Assembly (NCBI RefSeq): GCF_030271835.1
Contig: NZ_CP127389.1
Coordinates: 310,001 to 374,000, forward strand
DNA: 64,000 nucleotides
Direction of reading: 5' to 3'
Origin: Proteus appendicitidis
Lineage (GTDB): Bacteria; Pseudomonadota; Gammaproteobacteria; Enterobacterales; Enterobacteriaceae
Of the stretch, positions 23,080 through 34,472 are shown piece by piece. The notes under the pieces were generated by a model. That model was not told where the DNA came from. It searched no databases and saw only the letters and a program-made list of their open reading frames with translations. The first letter of the stretch is position 1. Each line of letters opens with the position of its first letter. A program made the translations under genes and the position numbers.

Positions 23080-25209
23080 TTGCTGAATCCTACAGTTCGT
23101 AAATTTCAATACGGTCAACATACTGTTACGTTAGAAACAGGTATGATGGCTCGTCAAGCAACAGCCGCTGTTATGGTTGACATGGACGGCACTGCTGTTT
23201 TTGTTACCGTTGTTGCTAAGAAAAAAGTTAAAGCTGGACAAGATTTCTTCCCATTAACAGTTAACTACCAAGAGCGTTCATACGCTGCTGGTCGTATCCC
23301 AGGAAGCTTCTTCCGTCGTGAAGGTCGTCCTGGTGAAGGCGAAACGTTAATTGCACGTTTAATTGACCGCCCTTTACGCCCATTATTCCCAGAAGGCTTC
23401 TTAAACGAAATTCAAATCGTTGCTACCGTTGTTTCAGTTAACCCACAAGTTAACCCAGATATCGTTGCAATGATTGGTGCTTCTGCGGTATTAGCACTGT
23501 CAGGTGTTCCATTCAATGGTCCTATCGGTGGCGCTCGTGTTGGTTTTATCGATGGACAATATGTTCTAAACCCAACTGTTGATGAGCTGAAAGTTAGCAA
23601 ATTAGACTTAGTGGTTGCAGGTACTGCAGGCGCGGTACTGATGGTAGAATCAGAAGCTGATTTATTATCAGAAGAAGAAATGCTAGGTGCAGTCGTATTT
23701 GGTCATGATCAACAACAAGTTGTGATCGAAAACATCAATGCATTAGTTGCAGAAGTGGGTAAAGAAAAATGGGATTGGGCGCCAGAAGCTATCAACCAAA
23801 CTTTACATGACCGTATTGCACAACTAGCACAAGCTCGTATTGGTGATGCTTACCGTATCACTGAGAAACAAGAGCGTTATGAACAAATCGAAGCAATCCG
23901 TGATGAAGTTATCGCAACATTAGTCGCTGAAGATGAAACTTTAGATGAAGCTGAAATCAGCGAAATCTTCTCAGGTCTTGAGAAAAACATCGTTCGTGCT
24001 CGCGTATTAGCTGGCGAACCACGTATTGATGGTCGTGAAAAAGACATGGTACGTGCATTAGACATTCGTACTGGCTTATTACCACGCACCCACGGTTCAG
24101 CACTGTTTACTCGTGGTGAAACTCAGGCTCTGGTAACTGCAACATTAGGTACTGCGCGTGATGCTCAAACTATCGATGACATCATGGGCGAGCACACTGA
24201 TACATTCTTACTGCACTATAACTTCCCTCCATACTCTGTTGGTGAAACAGGTATGATGGGTTCACCAAAACGTCGCGAAATCGGTCATGGCCGTTTAGCA
24301 AAACGTGGTGTGTTAGCAGTAATGCCAACAATTGAAGAATTCCCATATACCGTTCGTGTGGTTTCTGAAATCACCGAATCAAATGGTTCATCTTCAATGG
24401 CATCTGTTTGTGGTGCTTCTTTAGCGCTGATGGATGCAGGTGTACCAATTAAAGAATCTGTTGCAGGTATTGCAATGGGTCTAGTGAAAGAAGGCGACAA
24501 CTTTGTTGTTCTTTCTGATATTCTGGGTGACGAAGACCATTTAGGCGATATGGACTTTAAAGTTGCGGGTAGCCGTAACGGGGTCAGCGCATTACAAATG
24601 GATATCAAAATCGAAGGTATCACTCGCGAAATCATGCAAGTTGCATTAAACCAAGCGAAAAGCGCACGTCTACACATTTTAGGCGTAATGGAAGATGCAA
24701 TTAGCCAACCTCGTGCTGATATTTCTGAATTCGCACCGCGCATTCACACTATCAAAATTAATCCAGACAAAATCAAAGACGTTATCGGTAAAGGCGGTTC
24801 TGTTATCCGTGCATTAACGGAAGAAACTGGCACAACTATCGAAATCGAAGATGATGGTACCGTGAAGATTGCTGCAACAAGTGGCGATCAAGCAAAACAA
24901 GCTATCGCACGTATCGAAGAGATTACTGCTGAAGTTGAAGTGGGTCGTATCTACAACGGTAAAGTAACTCGTATCGTTGATTTCGGCGCATTCGTTGCTA
25001 TCGGTGGCGGCAAAGAAGGTCTGGTTCATATTTCTCAAATCGCAGACAAACGCGTTGAGAAAGTGAGTGACTACTTGGAAATGGGTCAAGAAGTTCCAGT
25101 TAAAGTATTGGAAATTGACCGTCAAGGCCGTATTCGCTTAAGCATGAAAGAAGCTCAAGCTAATCAGCAGGAAGCAACAGAAACTTCTTCTGAAGATTCT
25201 GCGAATTAA
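23080..25209 (+). CDS. pnp: Polynucleotide phosphorylase
   Basis: This 709-residue 3'-5' exoribonuclease is part of the RNA degradosome. It starts at TTG (23080, [11 protein letters not shown]), as in E. coli, with AAAGGA seven bases upstream. It has two RNase PH-like domains (about 1-140 and 310-450) around a helical linker. A KH domain ([19 protein letters not shown], about 555-590) and an S1 domain ([19 protein letters not shown], about 620-690) follow. The last residues are polar and variable. Confidence 0.98.
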   Translation: MLNPTVRKFQYGQHTVTLETGMMARQATAAVMVDMDGTAVFVTVVAKKKVKAGQDFFPLTVNYQERSYAAGRIPGSFFRREGRPGEGETLIARLIDRPLRPLFPEGFLNEIQIVATVVSVNPQVNPDIVAMIGASAVLALSGVPFNGPIGGARVGFIDGQYVLNPTVDELKVSKLDLVVAGTAGAVLMVESEADLLSEEEMLGAVVFGHDQQQVVIENINALVAEVGKEKWDWAPEAINQTLHDRIAQLAQARIGDAYRITEKQERYEQIEAIRDEVIATLVAEDETLDEAEISEIFSGLEKNIVRARVLAGEPRIDGREKDMVRALDIRTGLLPRTHGSALFTRGETQALVTATLGTARDAQTIDDIMGEHTDTFLLHYNFPPYSVGETGMMGSPKRREIGHGRLAKRGVLAVMPTIEEFPYTVRVVSEITESNGSSSMASVCGASLALMDAGVPIKESVAGIAMGLVKEGDNFVVLSDILGDEDHLGDMDFKVAGSRNGVSALQMDIKIEGITREIMQVALNQAKSARLHILGVMEDAISQPRADISEFAPRIHTIKINPDKIKDVIGKGGSVIRALTEETGTTIEIEDDGTVKIAATSGDQAKQAIARIEEITAEVEVGRIYNGKVTRIVDFGAFVAIGGGKEGLVHISQIADKRVEKVSDYLEMGQEVPVKVLEIDRQGRIRLSMKEAQANQQEATETSSEDSAN

Positions 25210-25321
25210 TGATATTCTACTACCGATAGCTAGACATAGGTATCGGTAGAGACTTATTATGATTGACAAGTAGGACGTCTAGAACGCTTTTTGTTGAAAG
25301 GTCTGACTTTGGGAGTGAGAA

Positions 25322-26209
25322 ATGAAAACATTTCTGCGCAGTTGTTCTATTGCTGTTTTCATCTTTATTTCCGGATGCAGCACTAGTCCAGAGTGGCGTA
25401 AGAATGCGATTTTTGCTACACCATTGCAGCCTTCTTTACAACAAGAAGTGATATTGGCTCGTATAGAACAAATCCTAGCGAGCCGTTCATTAACCGAAGA
25501 TGAATACGCACAGCTTTTATATGAGCGTGGTGTGCTGTATGATAGCCTCGGTTTACGAGCTTTAGCGCGTAATGATTTTTCAATGGCGCTATCAATTCGA
25601 CCAGATATGCTAGAAATTTTTAATTTTCTAGGTATCTATTTTACGCAAGCAGCGAATTACGATGCTGCTTATGAAGCGTTTGATTCTGTTTTAGAGCTTG
25701 ATCCAACTTACAATAATGCGCGTTTTAATCGTGGTATCGCGTTGTACTACGGTGGCCGATTGAAATTGGCGCAGGATGATCTGCAGGCGTTTTATCAGGT
25801 CGATCCAAATGATCCCATTCGTTCGCTTTGGTTATATCTTGTAGAAAAAGAGATAAACACTGATTTGGCTAAACAGCAGCTAAAACAGCGATACCAGCAA
25901 GCGAATAAAACGGGGCAATGGGGATGGAATATAGTTGAGTTTTATTTAGGCGATATTAATGAGAAAACATTAATGTTGAAACTAAATGAGGCTTCAACCG
26001 ATAACACTTCGCTCGCTGAGCATCTTAGTGAAACTAACTTCTATTTAGGTAAGTATTACCTAAGTCTGGGGGACATGGATAGCGCTGAAGCGTTATTCAA
26101 GCTGACGGTTGCCAACAACGCACATAACTTTGTTGAGCACCGCTACGCATTGTTGGAATTAGCACTGTTAGGCCAACAAGAAGACCTAGCGGAATCGGAC
26201 CAGCAATAG
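25322..26209 (+). CDS. nlpI: TPR lipoprotein NlpI
   Basis: NlpI is an outer-membrane lipoprotein that scaffolds murein hydrolases and adapts the protease Prc to MepS. The signal peptide ends at a lipobox ISGC with the lipidated cysteine at residue 19. Several TPR units are visible around 60-165 ([55 protein letters not shown]). The length of 295 matches E. coli (294). It lies between pnp and deaD as in E. coli. Confidence 0.96.
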   Translation: MKTFLRSCSIAVFIFISGCSTSPEWRKNAIFATPLQPSLQQEVILARIEQILASRSLTEDEYAQLLYERGVLYDSLGLRALARNDFSMALSIRPDMLEIFNFLGIYFTQAANYDAAYEAFDSVLELDPTYNNARFNRGIALYYGGRLKLAQDDLQAFYQVDPNDPIRSLWLYLVEKEINTDLAKQQLKQRYQQANKTGQWGWNIVEFYLGDINEKTLMLKLNEASTDNTSLAEHLSETNFYLGKYYLSLGDMDSAEALFKLTVANNAHNFVEHRYALLELALLGQQEDLAESDQQ

Positions 26210-26310
26210 CTGACGAACATTTCTCTGATCAGTTTGAAAGCCATCATCTACATAGGATGAGGGCTTGTTTGTTCGTTTAATAATATAATTTGAGCCAGTT
26301 CACATTTTAG

Positions 26311-26379
26311 ATGATAAAGACCGACAAACCATGCGGTATGTTATGTCAACTGGCTGCCATAATGAATGAGGCACAGTGA
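26311..26379 (+). CDS. yrbN: Small leader peptide before deaD (YrbN-like)
   Basis: A 22-codon frame, [20 protein letters not shown] plus AQ, ends in TGA one base before the deaD ATG. An internal ATG at 26338 could start a shorter form. No strong Shine-Dalgarno is visible upstream. E. coli has an annotated small protein gene, yrbN, in the same nlpI-deaD interval; I use the symbol on position. The abutting stop and start suggest coupled translation with deaD. The deaD ribosome binding site (GAGG) lies inside this frame. Confidence 0.5.
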   Translation: MIKTDKPCGMLCQLAAIMNEAQ

Positions 26380-26380
26380 C

Positions 26381-28279
26381 ATGACTACTGAAACCGATAT
26401 GACTTTTGCTGATCTAGGTTTATCAGCACCTATTTTGACTGCACTGAATGACTTAGGCTACGAGAAGCCTTCTCCAATTCAGCAACAATGTATTCCTTTC
26501 CTTTTAAACGGCAATGACGTTTTAGGTATGGCACAAACAGGTAGTGGTAAAACTGCCGCATTTAGCCTGCCATTATTACATAATCTTGATGAATCATTAA
26601 AAGCACCACAAATTTTAGTTTTAGCACCTACTCGTGAACTTGCGGTTCAGGTTGCTGAAGCTATTGAAGATTTTTCTAAGCATTTACCAAAAGTAAATGT
26701 TGTTGCACTGTATGGTGGTCAGCGTTACGACGTTCAATTACGTGCTTTACGTCAAGGTCCACAAGTTGTTGTGGGTACACCAGGTCGTTTATTAGACCAT
26801 TTAAACCGTGGCACATTAGATTTATCTAAACTGAAAGGCTTAGTATTAGATGAAGCTGATGAAATGTTACGTATGGGCTTTATTGAAGATGTTGAAAACA
26901 TTTTAAGTAAGATCCCAGCAGAACACCAAACGGCACTGTTCTCTGCAACAATGCCAGAAGCTATTCGTCGTATTACTCGTCGTTTTATGAACGATCCGAA
27001 AGAAGTACGTATTCAAAGTAGCGTAACAACACGTCCAGACATTAGCCAAAGCTATTGGATGACATTTGGCGCACGTAAAAACGAAGCGTTAATTCGTTTC
27101 TTAGAAGCTGAAGATTTTGATGCGGCAATTATTTTCGTTCGTACTAAAAATGCAACATTAGAAGTTGCTGAAGCTTTAGAACGTAATGGTTATAACAGCG
27201 CAGCGTTAAACGGTGATATGAACCAATCACTGCGTGAGCAAACATTAGAGCGTCTGAAAAATGGTCGTTTAGACATTTTAATCGCGACTGACGTTGCTGC
27301 TCGTGGTCTTGACGTTGACCGTATCAGCCTGGTTGTGAACTATGATATCCCAATGGATTCAGAATCTTACGTTCACCGTATTGGTCGTACAGGCCGTGCG
27401 GGCCGTGCGGGTCGTGCAATTTTATTCGTTGATAACCGTGAGCGTCGTTTACTGCGCAATATCGAACGTACAATGAAGATGACTATTCCTGAAGTAGAAC
27501 TGCCAAATGCAGAGCTTATCAGCCAACGTCGTCAGGAAAAATTTGCACAGCAAATCGCACAACAATTAGAAACAAGCAACCTTGACCAATATCGCGCTCT
27601 ATTACCAAAACTTGCTCCACAAGGTGAAGAAGCGTTAGACATGGAAACACTGGCTGCGGTATTACTGAAAATGGCTCAAGGTGAGCGTGCGCTTATTCTG
27701 CCACCAGATCCAGTTCGTCGCCCTCGTCGCGAATTTAACGATCGTGACGATCGTCGTGGTGATGATCGCCGTCGCGGTGATAACGATCGCGAGCGTTCTC
27801 CTCGTCGTGAACGTCGTGATGCTGGCGAAATGGATTTATACCGTATCGAAGTGGGTCGTGATGATGGTGTTGAAGTACGTCATATCGTTGGTGCGATTGC
27901 TAACGAAGGCGATATCAGCAGCCGTTACATTGGTAATATCAAACTGTATGGTTCTCACTCAACCATCGAATTACCAAAAGGTATGCCAACAGATTTATTA
28001 AGCCATTTCACGCGTACGCGTATTATGAACAAACCACTGAATATGCAATTAGTGGGTGATGCTCAATCTCAGCCTTTCCGTGAGCGTCGTAATAACAGCC
28101 GTCGTGATGGTCAGCCACAAGGTGGCCGCCGCTTTAACAATGGTGATCAACCACAACGTCGTGGTAATAACGACCGCGGTGGTGAGCGTAGCAACGATCG
28201 TGGTGGCGAGCGCGGTAACTTCCGTGGTCGTAACAACGAAGGTACACCTCGTCGTCGTAGCAGCTCTCATAACCAATAA
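26381..28279 (+). CDS. deaD: Cold-shock DEAD-box RNA helicase
   Basis: DeaD (CsdA) unwinds RNA in 50S assembly and mRNA turnover in the cold. Motifs include [21 protein letters not shown] and [10 protein letters not shown], followed by a DbpA-type RNA-binding domain (about 485-560) and an Arg/Gly/Asp/Asn-rich basic tail. I chose the ATG at 26381 ([12 protein letters not shown], 632 residues) because GAGG lies nine bases upstream. An ATG five codons earlier lacks a ribosome binding site. A strong terminator follows. Confidence 0.97.
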   Translation: MTTETDMTFADLGLSAPILTALNDLGYEKPSPIQQQCIPFLLNGNDVLGMAQTGSGKTAAFSLPLLHNLDESLKAPQILVLAPTRELAVQVAEAIEDFSKHLPKVNVVALYGGQRYDVQLRALRQGPQVVVGTPGRLLDHLNRGTLDLSKLKGLVLDEADEMLRMGFIEDVENILSKIPAEHQTALFSATMPEAIRRITRRFMNDPKEVRIQSSVTTRPDISQSYWMTFGARKNEALIRFLEAEDFDAAIIFVRTKNATLEVAEALERNGYNSAALNGDMNQSLREQTLERLKNGRLDILIATDVAARGLDVDRISLVVNYDIPMDSESYVHRIGRTGRAGRAGRAILFVDNRERRLLRNIERTMKMTIPEVELPNAELISQRRQEKFAQQIAQQLETSNLDQYRALLPKLAPQGEEALDMETLAAVLLKMAQGERALILPPDPVRRPRREFNDRDDRRGDDRRRGDNDRERSPRRERRDAGEMDLYRIEVGRDDGVEVRHIVGAIANEGDISSRYIGNIKLYGSHSTIELPKGMPTDLLSHFTRTRIMNKPLNMQLVGDAQSQPFRERRNNSRRDGQPQGGRRFNNGDQPQRRGNNDRGGERSNDRGGERGNFRGRNNEGTPRRRSSSHNQ

Positions 28280-28328
28280 GAGTTGGTAATTAACTTAATT
28301 TTAAATTGAGTTGATGACAAAAAATAAA

Positions 28329-28360
28329 AACCAGTCAACGTAAGTTGGCTGGTTTTTTTT
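28329..28360 (+). terminator. Terminator after deaD
   Basis: AACCAGTCAAC (28329-28339) pairs with GTTGGCTGGTT (28344-28354, one G-T), followed by eight T in total. Confidence 0.9.
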
Positions 28361-28587
28361 ATCTCTATTTCTAAACCAAACTACAATAGCCTTGCAATTG
28401 ATAGAGATAGACTTTAAAAAAAATCAATTCCATACATTAAAAATTCAATATAACATATTGATAATAAGTTATTTTTTCATTGAGTTACAATAATATTCCA
28501 AAAATTTGGTTTTAATTGGATTATGAAGTAATAATTAATAAGAAGGGCGAAAATCAATGTAATAACCTTAGCTAAGAGGAAAAGGTG

Positions 28588-29445
28588 ATGTCTAAAAATT
28601 TAACAATTATTGGTGGTGGTGTGATTGGTAGGGCTTGGGCTATTCGTTTTTTACAAGGTGGATGGAATGTCACTATTACTGATACTCAAGATTTAAGCCA
28701 AATGCTACATGATGAATTTAATGGAAAGGTTAAATTTACAACAGATCTAAAAAAAGCGGTACTTAATGCGGATTATGTTCAAGAAAATGGTCCTGAACGC
28801 CTATCAATAAAGCAAGAAATATTCAAGACAATCGCGGAAACCGCACCATCACATGCTATTTTTGCATCATCAAGCTCAAGTATTATGGCATCAAAAATTG
28901 CAGAAGGTAATCCTGCCGCAGATCGTATTTTGATTGGGCATCCGTTTAATCCAGCGAATATTATGCCATTAGTGGAGGTGGTTCCTAGCCCTGACACTAG
29001 CGATAATTCTATCAATAAAGCCATGGAGATTTACACGGCTCTTGGATATGAGCCTGTTTTAATTCGAAAAGAGATTGGTGGTTTTGTTGGTAATCGATTA
29101 CAAATAGCTTTTTTGAACGAGTGCCGTTATTTAGTTGAACAAGGTGTTATTACAGTTGGTGATTTAGATAAACTGGTATTAAATTCTTTAGGGCTTCGCT
29201 GGTCTACGGTTGGTCCATTTGAAGCACAACATCTTGGTGGTGGCCCTGAAGGTATTCGACACCTTTTTGAAGGTGTAGGTGCAGGGTTAGATATAAAATT
29301 GGTAGCCCCTGATCCTAAAAAGCAAGGCGATATTATTGCTGAAGTAGAGAAAACCTATGGCACAGGTGAAAAAAATTGGAAAGAAAGATCAGAACATCGA
29401 GATAAATTAGCATTAGAAATCATAAGTTTACGCAAAGAAAAATAA
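28588..29445 (+). CDS. 3-hydroxyacyl-CoA dehydrogenase-family oxidoreductase
   Basis: This 285-residue NAD-dependent enzyme has the Rossmann motif IIGGGVIGRAW at the start and the family active-site segment GHPFNPANIMPLVEVVP with the catalytic histidine. The C-terminal helical dimerisation domain (about 185-285) has GFVGNRLQ. The single short form is closer to L-carnitine dehydrogenase, L-gulonate dehydrogenase and lambda-crystallin relatives than to FadB. The substrate cannot be assigned. AGAGGA precedes the ATG at 28588. It stands alone with a 308-bp AT-rich upstream gap where I see no other gene. Confidence 0.75.
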   Translation: MSKNLTIIGGGVIGRAWAIRFLQGGWNVTITDTQDLSQMLHDEFNGKVKFTTDLKKAVLNADYVQENGPERLSIKQEIFKTIAETAPSHAIFASSSSSIMASKIAEGNPAADRILIGHPFNPANIMPLVEVVPSPDTSDNSINKAMEIYTALGYEPVLIRKEIGGFVGNRLQIAFLNECRYLVEQGVITVGDLDKLVLNSLGLRWSTVGPFEAQHLGGGPEGIRHLFEGVGAGLDIKLVAPDPKKQGDIIAEVEKTYGTGEKNWKERSEHRDKLALEIISLRKEK

Positions 29446-29519
29446 TGTTTATATTCTATAAAATAGAATAAAGGCAATAATAGTCAATAAGAATGATGTT
29501 GATTTTAGATTTTTAGTCT

Positions 29520-29556
29520 GTTATTAACTTTTCCTTTTTCAGGAAAAGTTAATAAC
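29520..29556. terminator. 15-bp inverted repeat between convergent genes
   Basis: GTTATTAACTTTTCC (29520-29534) is perfectly complementary to 29542-29556, with a 7-nt loop. The flanks are T/A-rich but lack a clean T run. A bidirectional terminator for the dehydrogenase and lipoprotein genes is the simplest reading. Confidence 0.6.
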
Positions 29557-29580
29557 TATTTATTTTAAATGCCGTACTAA

Positions 29581-30150
29581 TTAGTCTGCATCTTTTCCTT
29601 TATATTTATTATAAAAATCATCACCACAAACAACTTTTATAAAATCACTGCTTCCGGTAAAGATAGATAATGGTCGGCTTTTATCAATATAAAGGAAATT
29701 CTTTTTGTCTTTATCTTCTGATTTTATCTGGCCATCGATAACTCTTGCAGAATCATAATTAACACAATAGCCTACAGTATTATTTTTACTTGTATCTTTT
29801 ACAGTAACAATTTTATTGTAAGTAAATTTATAACCCTGATTTTCTTTCTCTAATTCTTGTTTTGATTTTTCTGTAACAGTAAATGCAGAGCCAACATGGT
29901 TTATTGCATTGACATACTCTGAATCCATTTTATCTTGTACAAATTTTTGGTCTGATGAATTGGCTGCTTCATATTTAATACCGTTCTTTTTAAGATTAGC
30001 GCCATAATCATTCCATTCATCAACCTCAGATGAATATGAGCTAAGATTGGTGACTATTTTAGTGAATTTTTCAAAGGAGTTTTCAGATCCTGAATTACAG
30101 CCAGATAAAACTAAGGCTGCGATACCAATCAAAAATATATTCTTTTTCAT
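29581..30150 (-). CDS. Putative lipoprotein, unknown function
   Basis: This 189-residue protein has a lipoprotein signal (MKKNIFLIGIAALVLSGC, cysteine at 18), so it is probably membrane-anchored. The mature part is hydrophilic, rich in Lys, Ser, Asp and Asn, with three further cysteines spaced along the chain (VGYCVN, VVCGDD). I recognise no domain. The gene is very AT-rich, flanked by noncoding AT-rich DNA on its 5' side (30151-30429, where I see nothing), and has a reasonable AGGTGG upstream of ATG. Confidence 0.7.
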   Translation of the reverse strand: MKKNIFLIGIAALVLSGCNSGSENSFEKFTKIVTNLSSYSSEVDEWNDYGANLKKNGIKYEAANSSDQKFVQDKMDSEYVNAINHVGSAFTVTEKSKQELEKENQGYKFTYNKIVTVKDTSKNNTVGYCVNYDSARVIDGQIKSEDKDKKNFLYIDKSRPLSIFTGSSDFIKVVCGDDFYNKYKGKDAD

Positions 30151-30429
30151 TTTTCCACCTATATTACAAAATATTTTAATTTAACTCTAAAAAACAAATG
30201 CTCTTAAAAATACTATTAAGGTAACTTTTATATTTTATACTAAATAATGCATTTAAAAGATAAATTAAGATTAATCACTATAATAGGTATTAACGTTGTT
30301 AGTTATACCGGATTATATAGAATAATTAAGTATATTTACTTGTTTTTGTGGTTTTTTATTAACACTAAATAATCAAATTGAAAGATATGATAATAAAAAA
30401 ATAAAGATCAATAATGGGTGAAAATAACC

Positions 30430-30810
30430 CTAACTTATAGATTTATTTATTAATTCAATGACTTCTGCATCTATAAGAGGATGTTGTTTTTCACTAATAG
30501 CTATTTTCTTATATTTCCCATTAAACCCACTCATAATAACTTCATGAAATAAGCGATTTTCAACCATGGATAATCCACCTTCTGTTTGTTCCAAAGGATG
30601 GATAACGACATCTCTTTTTCTATAAAAAAATGAATATGGATTAATACCTAGCTCTTTGAGCGCAAAGGAAAGCGCTTCAATAGCTTGATAAAAATCACCA
30701 ATTAACATGCGGCTATGAGAAAAGTTACGTTCTACTGATACTTCTTTTAGTGTGTGAATATCGCGGATTTCAATGCGATTTTTATAAACTTTAATATAAA
30801 TAGGTTCCAT
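30430..30810 (-). CDS. Small MreB-like (actin-fold fragment) protein
   Basis: I do not know this 126-residue protein by name. Its central and C-terminal parts follow the pattern of bacterial actin MreB subdomain IA: MLIGDFYQAIEALSFALKEL resembles VIADF...LxxFIKQV, and VVIHPLEQTEGGLSMVENRL resembles VxICVPxGxTxVExRA, followed by a short KKIAI strand. It lacks the ATP-binding segments, so it is not a full MreB. It lies 24 bp downstream of btsR on the same strand and is probably co-transcribed with btsSR, where E. coli instead has yehS. Function unknown. Confidence 0.6.
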   Translation of the reverse strand: MEPIYIKVYKNRIEIRDIHTLKEVSVERNFSHSRMLIGDFYQAIEALSFALKELGINPYSFFYRKRDVVIHPLEQTEGGLSMVENRLFHEVIMSGFNGKYKKIAISEKQHPLIDAEVIELINKSIS

Positions 30811-30834
30811 CCTATTATTCTCCTTTATAATAAA

Positions 30835-31551
30835 TTAGCTTAAACCAATCGCTTCTTTTAATGGTTTTAAATATCGACGGCTGACAGGGATTTGGCTGTT
30901 ATTGTGTAAGATTAACTCCGCTTGCCCATTATCACCAAAAACAATCTCATTAACATAATCCATATTAACTAAATATTGACGATGACAACGGACTAGTTGT
31001 GTCCGTGTTTCTAATGTACGTAGTGTTAATTCTGTAAAACCTTCTTGGCCTTGATTATTGGTTACATAAACACCGCTGAGCCTTGATGTGGCAAATATTG
31101 CCTCATCAATGGGCATTAACCAAATACGGCTATGACCTGTACAAGGAATACACTTTAAACGCTCTTCTGGTGGGGATAATAAATCAATATTCTGTTTATT
31201 ACCTTGGCGTAAACGGTTTAATGTTTTAGTCAGGCGCTCTTGCTCTAAAGGTTTGAGTAGATAATCAAAGGCGTGCTCTTCAAAGGCCTGAATTGCATAC
31301 TCTTCAAATGCAGTTAAAAAGACGATATAAGGGCGATGTTCAGGATCTAGCATTGTGACCATTTCAAGCCCTGTAATGCGTGGCATTTGAATATCCAGAA
31401 AGACAACATCGGGCTTTTTACGGTGTATCTCTCCTATGGCTTCAATGGCATTACTGCATTCACCAACAATATGAATATCTTTTTCGACTTCAAGTAAACA
31501 ACGTAAATTTTCACGAGCCAACGGCTCATCATCAACGATTAATATATTCAT
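30835..31551 (-). CDS. btsR: LytTR response regulator BtsR
   Basis: This 238-residue protein has a receiver domain (DDEP at 7-10, the phospho-acceptor Asp53 in VFLDIQMP, and Lys in DYLLKPLE) and a C-terminal LytTR DNA-binding domain (about 135-235; [22 protein letters not shown]). BtsR (YehT) activates the pyruvate importer gene btsT in E. coli. It starts two bases after btsS stops. No btsT-like gene is in this window. Confidence 0.95.
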   Translation of the reverse strand: MNILIVDDEPLARENLRCLLEVEKDIHIVGECSNAIEAIGEIHRKKPDVVFLDIQMPRITGLEMVTMLDPEHRPYIVFLTAFEEYAIQAFEEHAFDYLLKPLEQERLTKTLNRLRQGNKQNIDLLSPPEERLKCIPCTGHSRIWLMPIDEAIFATSRLSGVYVTNNQGQEGFTELTLRTLETRTQLVRCHRQYLVNMDYVNEIVFGDNGQAELILHNNSQIPVSRRYLKPLKEAIGLS

Positions 31552-31553
31552 TG

Positions 31554-33257
31554 TTATACAGTATTATCCATACTTTTCTCTAGAGGTAAGCAAATTTTTA
31601 CCTTTGTATATTCATCAGCTTGGCATTCCACTAAAACACCATAAAGTTCGCCATAGCGTAATTTTAATCGCTTATCCACCAGCCTCATTCCTAACCCTAA
31701 TTCATGTGAAGAGCATTGAGGTTGATAAAGCCCCGCATTATCACTGATTTCAATAATGATTAAATGGTGCTCTTGGTGCGCTCTAATTGTAATCTTTCCT
31801 GTATCTAATAACTGTGACGTTCCATGTTTAATTGCATTTTCGACCATTGGTTGTAGTGAAAAAGCAGGTAGGCGAGCATTAGCTAGGCTTTCAGGAATTT
31901 GAATATCAATTTGTAAACGTTCCTGAAAACGGGCTTTTTCGATTTGCAAATATGCATTCACATGCTCAATCTCATCACTTAATGTCACAACAGCTTCAGG
32001 TCTTTTTAAGTTTTTACGAAAGAAAGCAGAGAGAAATTGCACTAATTGTTTTGCTTGTTCGCTATCACGTCGAATAACCGCTTGTAGTGTATTTAATGCA
32101 TTAAAAAGAAAGTGAGGATTCACTTGCGCATGGAGAAGTTTAATCTCTGATTCTAAAAGAGATTGTTTATTTCGCTCATATTGCCCAGCTAGAATTTGTG
32201 CAGATAATAGACTGGCAATCCCTTCACCTAAGGTTCGGTTAATCGAACTAAATAGACGATTTTTAGCCTCATAAAGTTTTATTGTGCCAATGACTTGGTT
32301 ATTTTCGCCTCTTAATGGAATAACTAAGGTTGAGCCAAGTTTGCAATGAGGTGAAAGCGTACAACGGTAAGGTGTTTCATTGCCATCTGCATAAACAACT
32401 TCATTATTATTGATGGCTTGCTTGGATTGTTCTGATGAAATAGGTGTACCCGGCAAATGATGATCAGCACCAATACCAATAAAGGCGAGGAGTTTCTCTC
32501 TGTCTGTAATAGCAACAGCACTGACTCTTAATTCTTGATAAATGACTTTTGCTACACGAGTGCTATTATCTTGATTAAATCCTTTACGCAAAATACCTTC
32601 GGTACAAACGGCAATTTTTAATGCTTGAGTTGAGAATGCGCTGGTATACTTTTCAAATATTGCCCGTCTATCTTGTAATATTCGAATAAACATCGCCGCA
32701 CCAACGGTATTTGCGACAATCATTGGCGCTGCAATATCTTTTACTAAGGCAAGTGCTTCATTAAATGGGCGAGCTAATAATAAGATGATGCTCATCTGTA
32801 TTATTTCAGCAAAGAAGGTAACGGCAGCAGCGGTCCATGGATTAAATATGCGGTGCATTTGCCCGTGCTTGACGTAATAACGGTGAACTAATCCGCCAAT
32901 TAATCCCTCTACAATGGTAGACACCATACAGCTAAATGCAGTCATGCCACCAAGTGAATAGCGGTGTAGACCTCCTGTAAAACCAACGAGAAAGCCGACG
33001 TAAGGGCCACCTAGTAATCCACCTAATACCGAACCAATGGCGCGTGTATTGGCAATAGAATCATTAATATGTAGCCCAAAATAGGTGCCCATAATACAAA
33101 AAATAGAGAAAATGACGTAGCACATCAACTTATGCGGAAGCTTTATCGTGACCTGTAAAAGTGGCGTAAATAAAGGTGTTTTGCTTAAAAACCAAGCAAT
33201 AATTAAATAAACGCACATTTGCTGTAATAACAGCAAAATCAGATCAAATTCGTACAT
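31554..33257 (-). CDS. btsS: Pyruvate-sensing histidine kinase BtsS
   Basis: This 567-residue protein has a LytS-type multi-helix membrane domain at residues 1-200 ([30 protein letters not shown]). A GAF-like sensor region (about 220-365) and a HisKA-type LytS kinase domain follow, with phospho-acceptor His in [14 protein letters not shown] and an ATPase N box in [10 protein letters not shown]. coli BtsS (YehU) is a high-affinity pyruvate receptor; the sequence pattern matches it along the whole length. It is divergent from the membrane fusion protein gene across 234 bp. Confidence 0.95.
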   Translation of the reverse strand: MYEFDLILLLLQQMCVYLIIAWFLSKTPLFTPLLQVTIKLPHKLMCYVIFSIFCIMGTYFGLHINDSIANTRAIGSVLGGLLGGPYVGFLVGFTGGLHRYSLGGMTAFSCMVSTIVEGLIGGLVHRYYVKHGQMHRIFNPWTAAAVTFFAEIIQMSIILLLARPFNEALALVKDIAAPMIVANTVGAAMFIRILQDRRAIFEKYTSAFSTQALKIAVCTEGILRKGFNQDNSTRVAKVIYQELRVSAVAITDREKLLAFIGIGADHHLPGTPISSEQSKQAINNNEVVYADGNETPYRCTLSPHCKLGSTLVIPLRGENNQVIGTIKLYEAKNRLFSSINRTLGEGIASLLSAQILAGQYERNKQSLLESEIKLLHAQVNPHFLFNALNTLQAVIRRDSEQAKQLVQFLSAFFRKNLKRPEAVVTLSDEIEHVNAYLQIEKARFQERLQIDIQIPESLANARLPAFSLQPMVENAIKHGTSQLLDTGKITIRAHQEHHLIIIEISDNAGLYQPQCSSHELGLGMRLVDKRLKLRYGELYGVLVECQADEYTKVKICLPLEKSMDNTV

Positions 33258-33491
33258 AAGTATTGAGTACCGTTCTCTTTTTTATCTGATAAATATAAAA
33301 ATACCAGATAAAACAGGGCTATTAATGAGGCGATAAAGTTTGATATAAGAATAACTTAATCGCACTTTCAAAGAAAATATTCCTTTGCGTCAGTGATCTG
33401 GCGCACAAAATTCTTAAAGAAATTCTGAGTTATTGTGTAATATAACTCTGTCAGTGAGTGTTCTACTTCACTATTAAGGTCTAATCGTTAT

Positions 33492-34463
33492 ATGAAAAAA
33501 AGAGCCATTTATCTTATTTTATTAATGCTAATACTAATTGCATTAGCCATACTTTTCCGCGCGCATAATCAATATTTATTACTGCAAGGCGAAGTAGACG
33601 CACCGGAAGTTATTGTCGCCTCTAAAGCCAAAGGTCGTGTGATTGAGCGTCATATAGAGCGTGGTGATGATGTAAAAGCGGGGCAATTGATGATCACATT
33701 AGAAAGCCCTGAACTTAACGCACAAGTTGCTGCACTTGAAGCCGCTAAAGCACAAGCACAAGCACAACTAGACTTGTCATTGCATGGCACAAGGGAAGAG
33801 AGTATTCGTAACCTAGAAGCCGTGCTATCTCAAGCCAAAGTGGAAGCTGCAAATGCGACAAGAGATTATCAGCGTATCAGTGCTGTAGCGAATAAAGGCT
33901 ATGTATCAGCGACAGAACTGGATAATGCACGCCGTAGCCGAGATGTCGCTTCACAACGTGTAAGAGCTGCGCAAGCGGAGCTTGATGAAGCCCAAAATGG
34001 CGATCGTATTGAATTACGCCACAAATATATGGCGGCGGTGCAACAAGCAGAACAGCAATTAATTGAGCTGAAAATTCAGCAAGATGACTTACAGGTGAAA
34101 GCGCCGGTGGATGGTGAAGTCGGTCCTATTCCTGCGGAAATTGGTGAGCTTTTTAACGCGAATAGCCCACTTGCCACACTGATCCGAATTCCTGATGCCT
34201 ATTTTGTTTATAACCTTCGCGAAGATATCTTAGCGGATATTCGTAAAGGTGATCGCATTACTATCACTGTTCCCGCATTAGGCAATAAAGAAGTCGAAGC
34301 TGAAATTCGCTATATCGCTCCAATGGGCGACTATGCAACAAAAAGAGCAACAAGAGCAACGGGCGATTTCGATTTAAAAACATTTGAAATCCGACTGTAT
34401 CCTGTTACGCCAATTGAAGGGTTACGCCCTGGTATGAGTGCATTATGGCGTTGGGATAAATAA
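33492..34463 (+). CDS. HlyD-family membrane fusion protein
   Basis: This 323-residue protein has one N-terminal membrane anchor (about 5-22), a biotinyl-lipoyl half (VIVASKAKGRVIERHIERG), a long coiled-coil hairpin (about 75-200, Ala/Gln/Glu-rich), and a second lipoyl half with beta-barrel (LQVKAPVDGEVG, LRPGMSALWRW). Such proteins bridge an inner-membrane transporter to an outer-membrane channel. Two ABC-2 type permeases follow in an operon. No outer-membrane partner or ATPase is encoded next to it. Confidence 0.85.
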   Translation: MKKRAIYLILLMLILIALAILFRAHNQYLLLQGEVDAPEVIVASKAKGRVIERHIERGDDVKAGQLMITLESPELNAQVAALEAAKAQAQAQLDLSLHGTREESIRNLEAVLSQAKVEAANATRDYQRISAVANKGYVSATELDNARRSRDVASQRVRAAQAELDEAQNGDRIELRHKYMAAVQQAEQQLIELKIQQDDLQVKAPVDGEVGPIPAEIGELFNANSPLATLIRIPDAYFVYNLREDILADIRKGDRITITVPALGNKEVEAEIRYIAPMGDYATKRATRATGDFDLKTFEIRLYPVTPIEGLRPGMSALWRWDK

Positions 34464-34472
34464 GGACAAACA

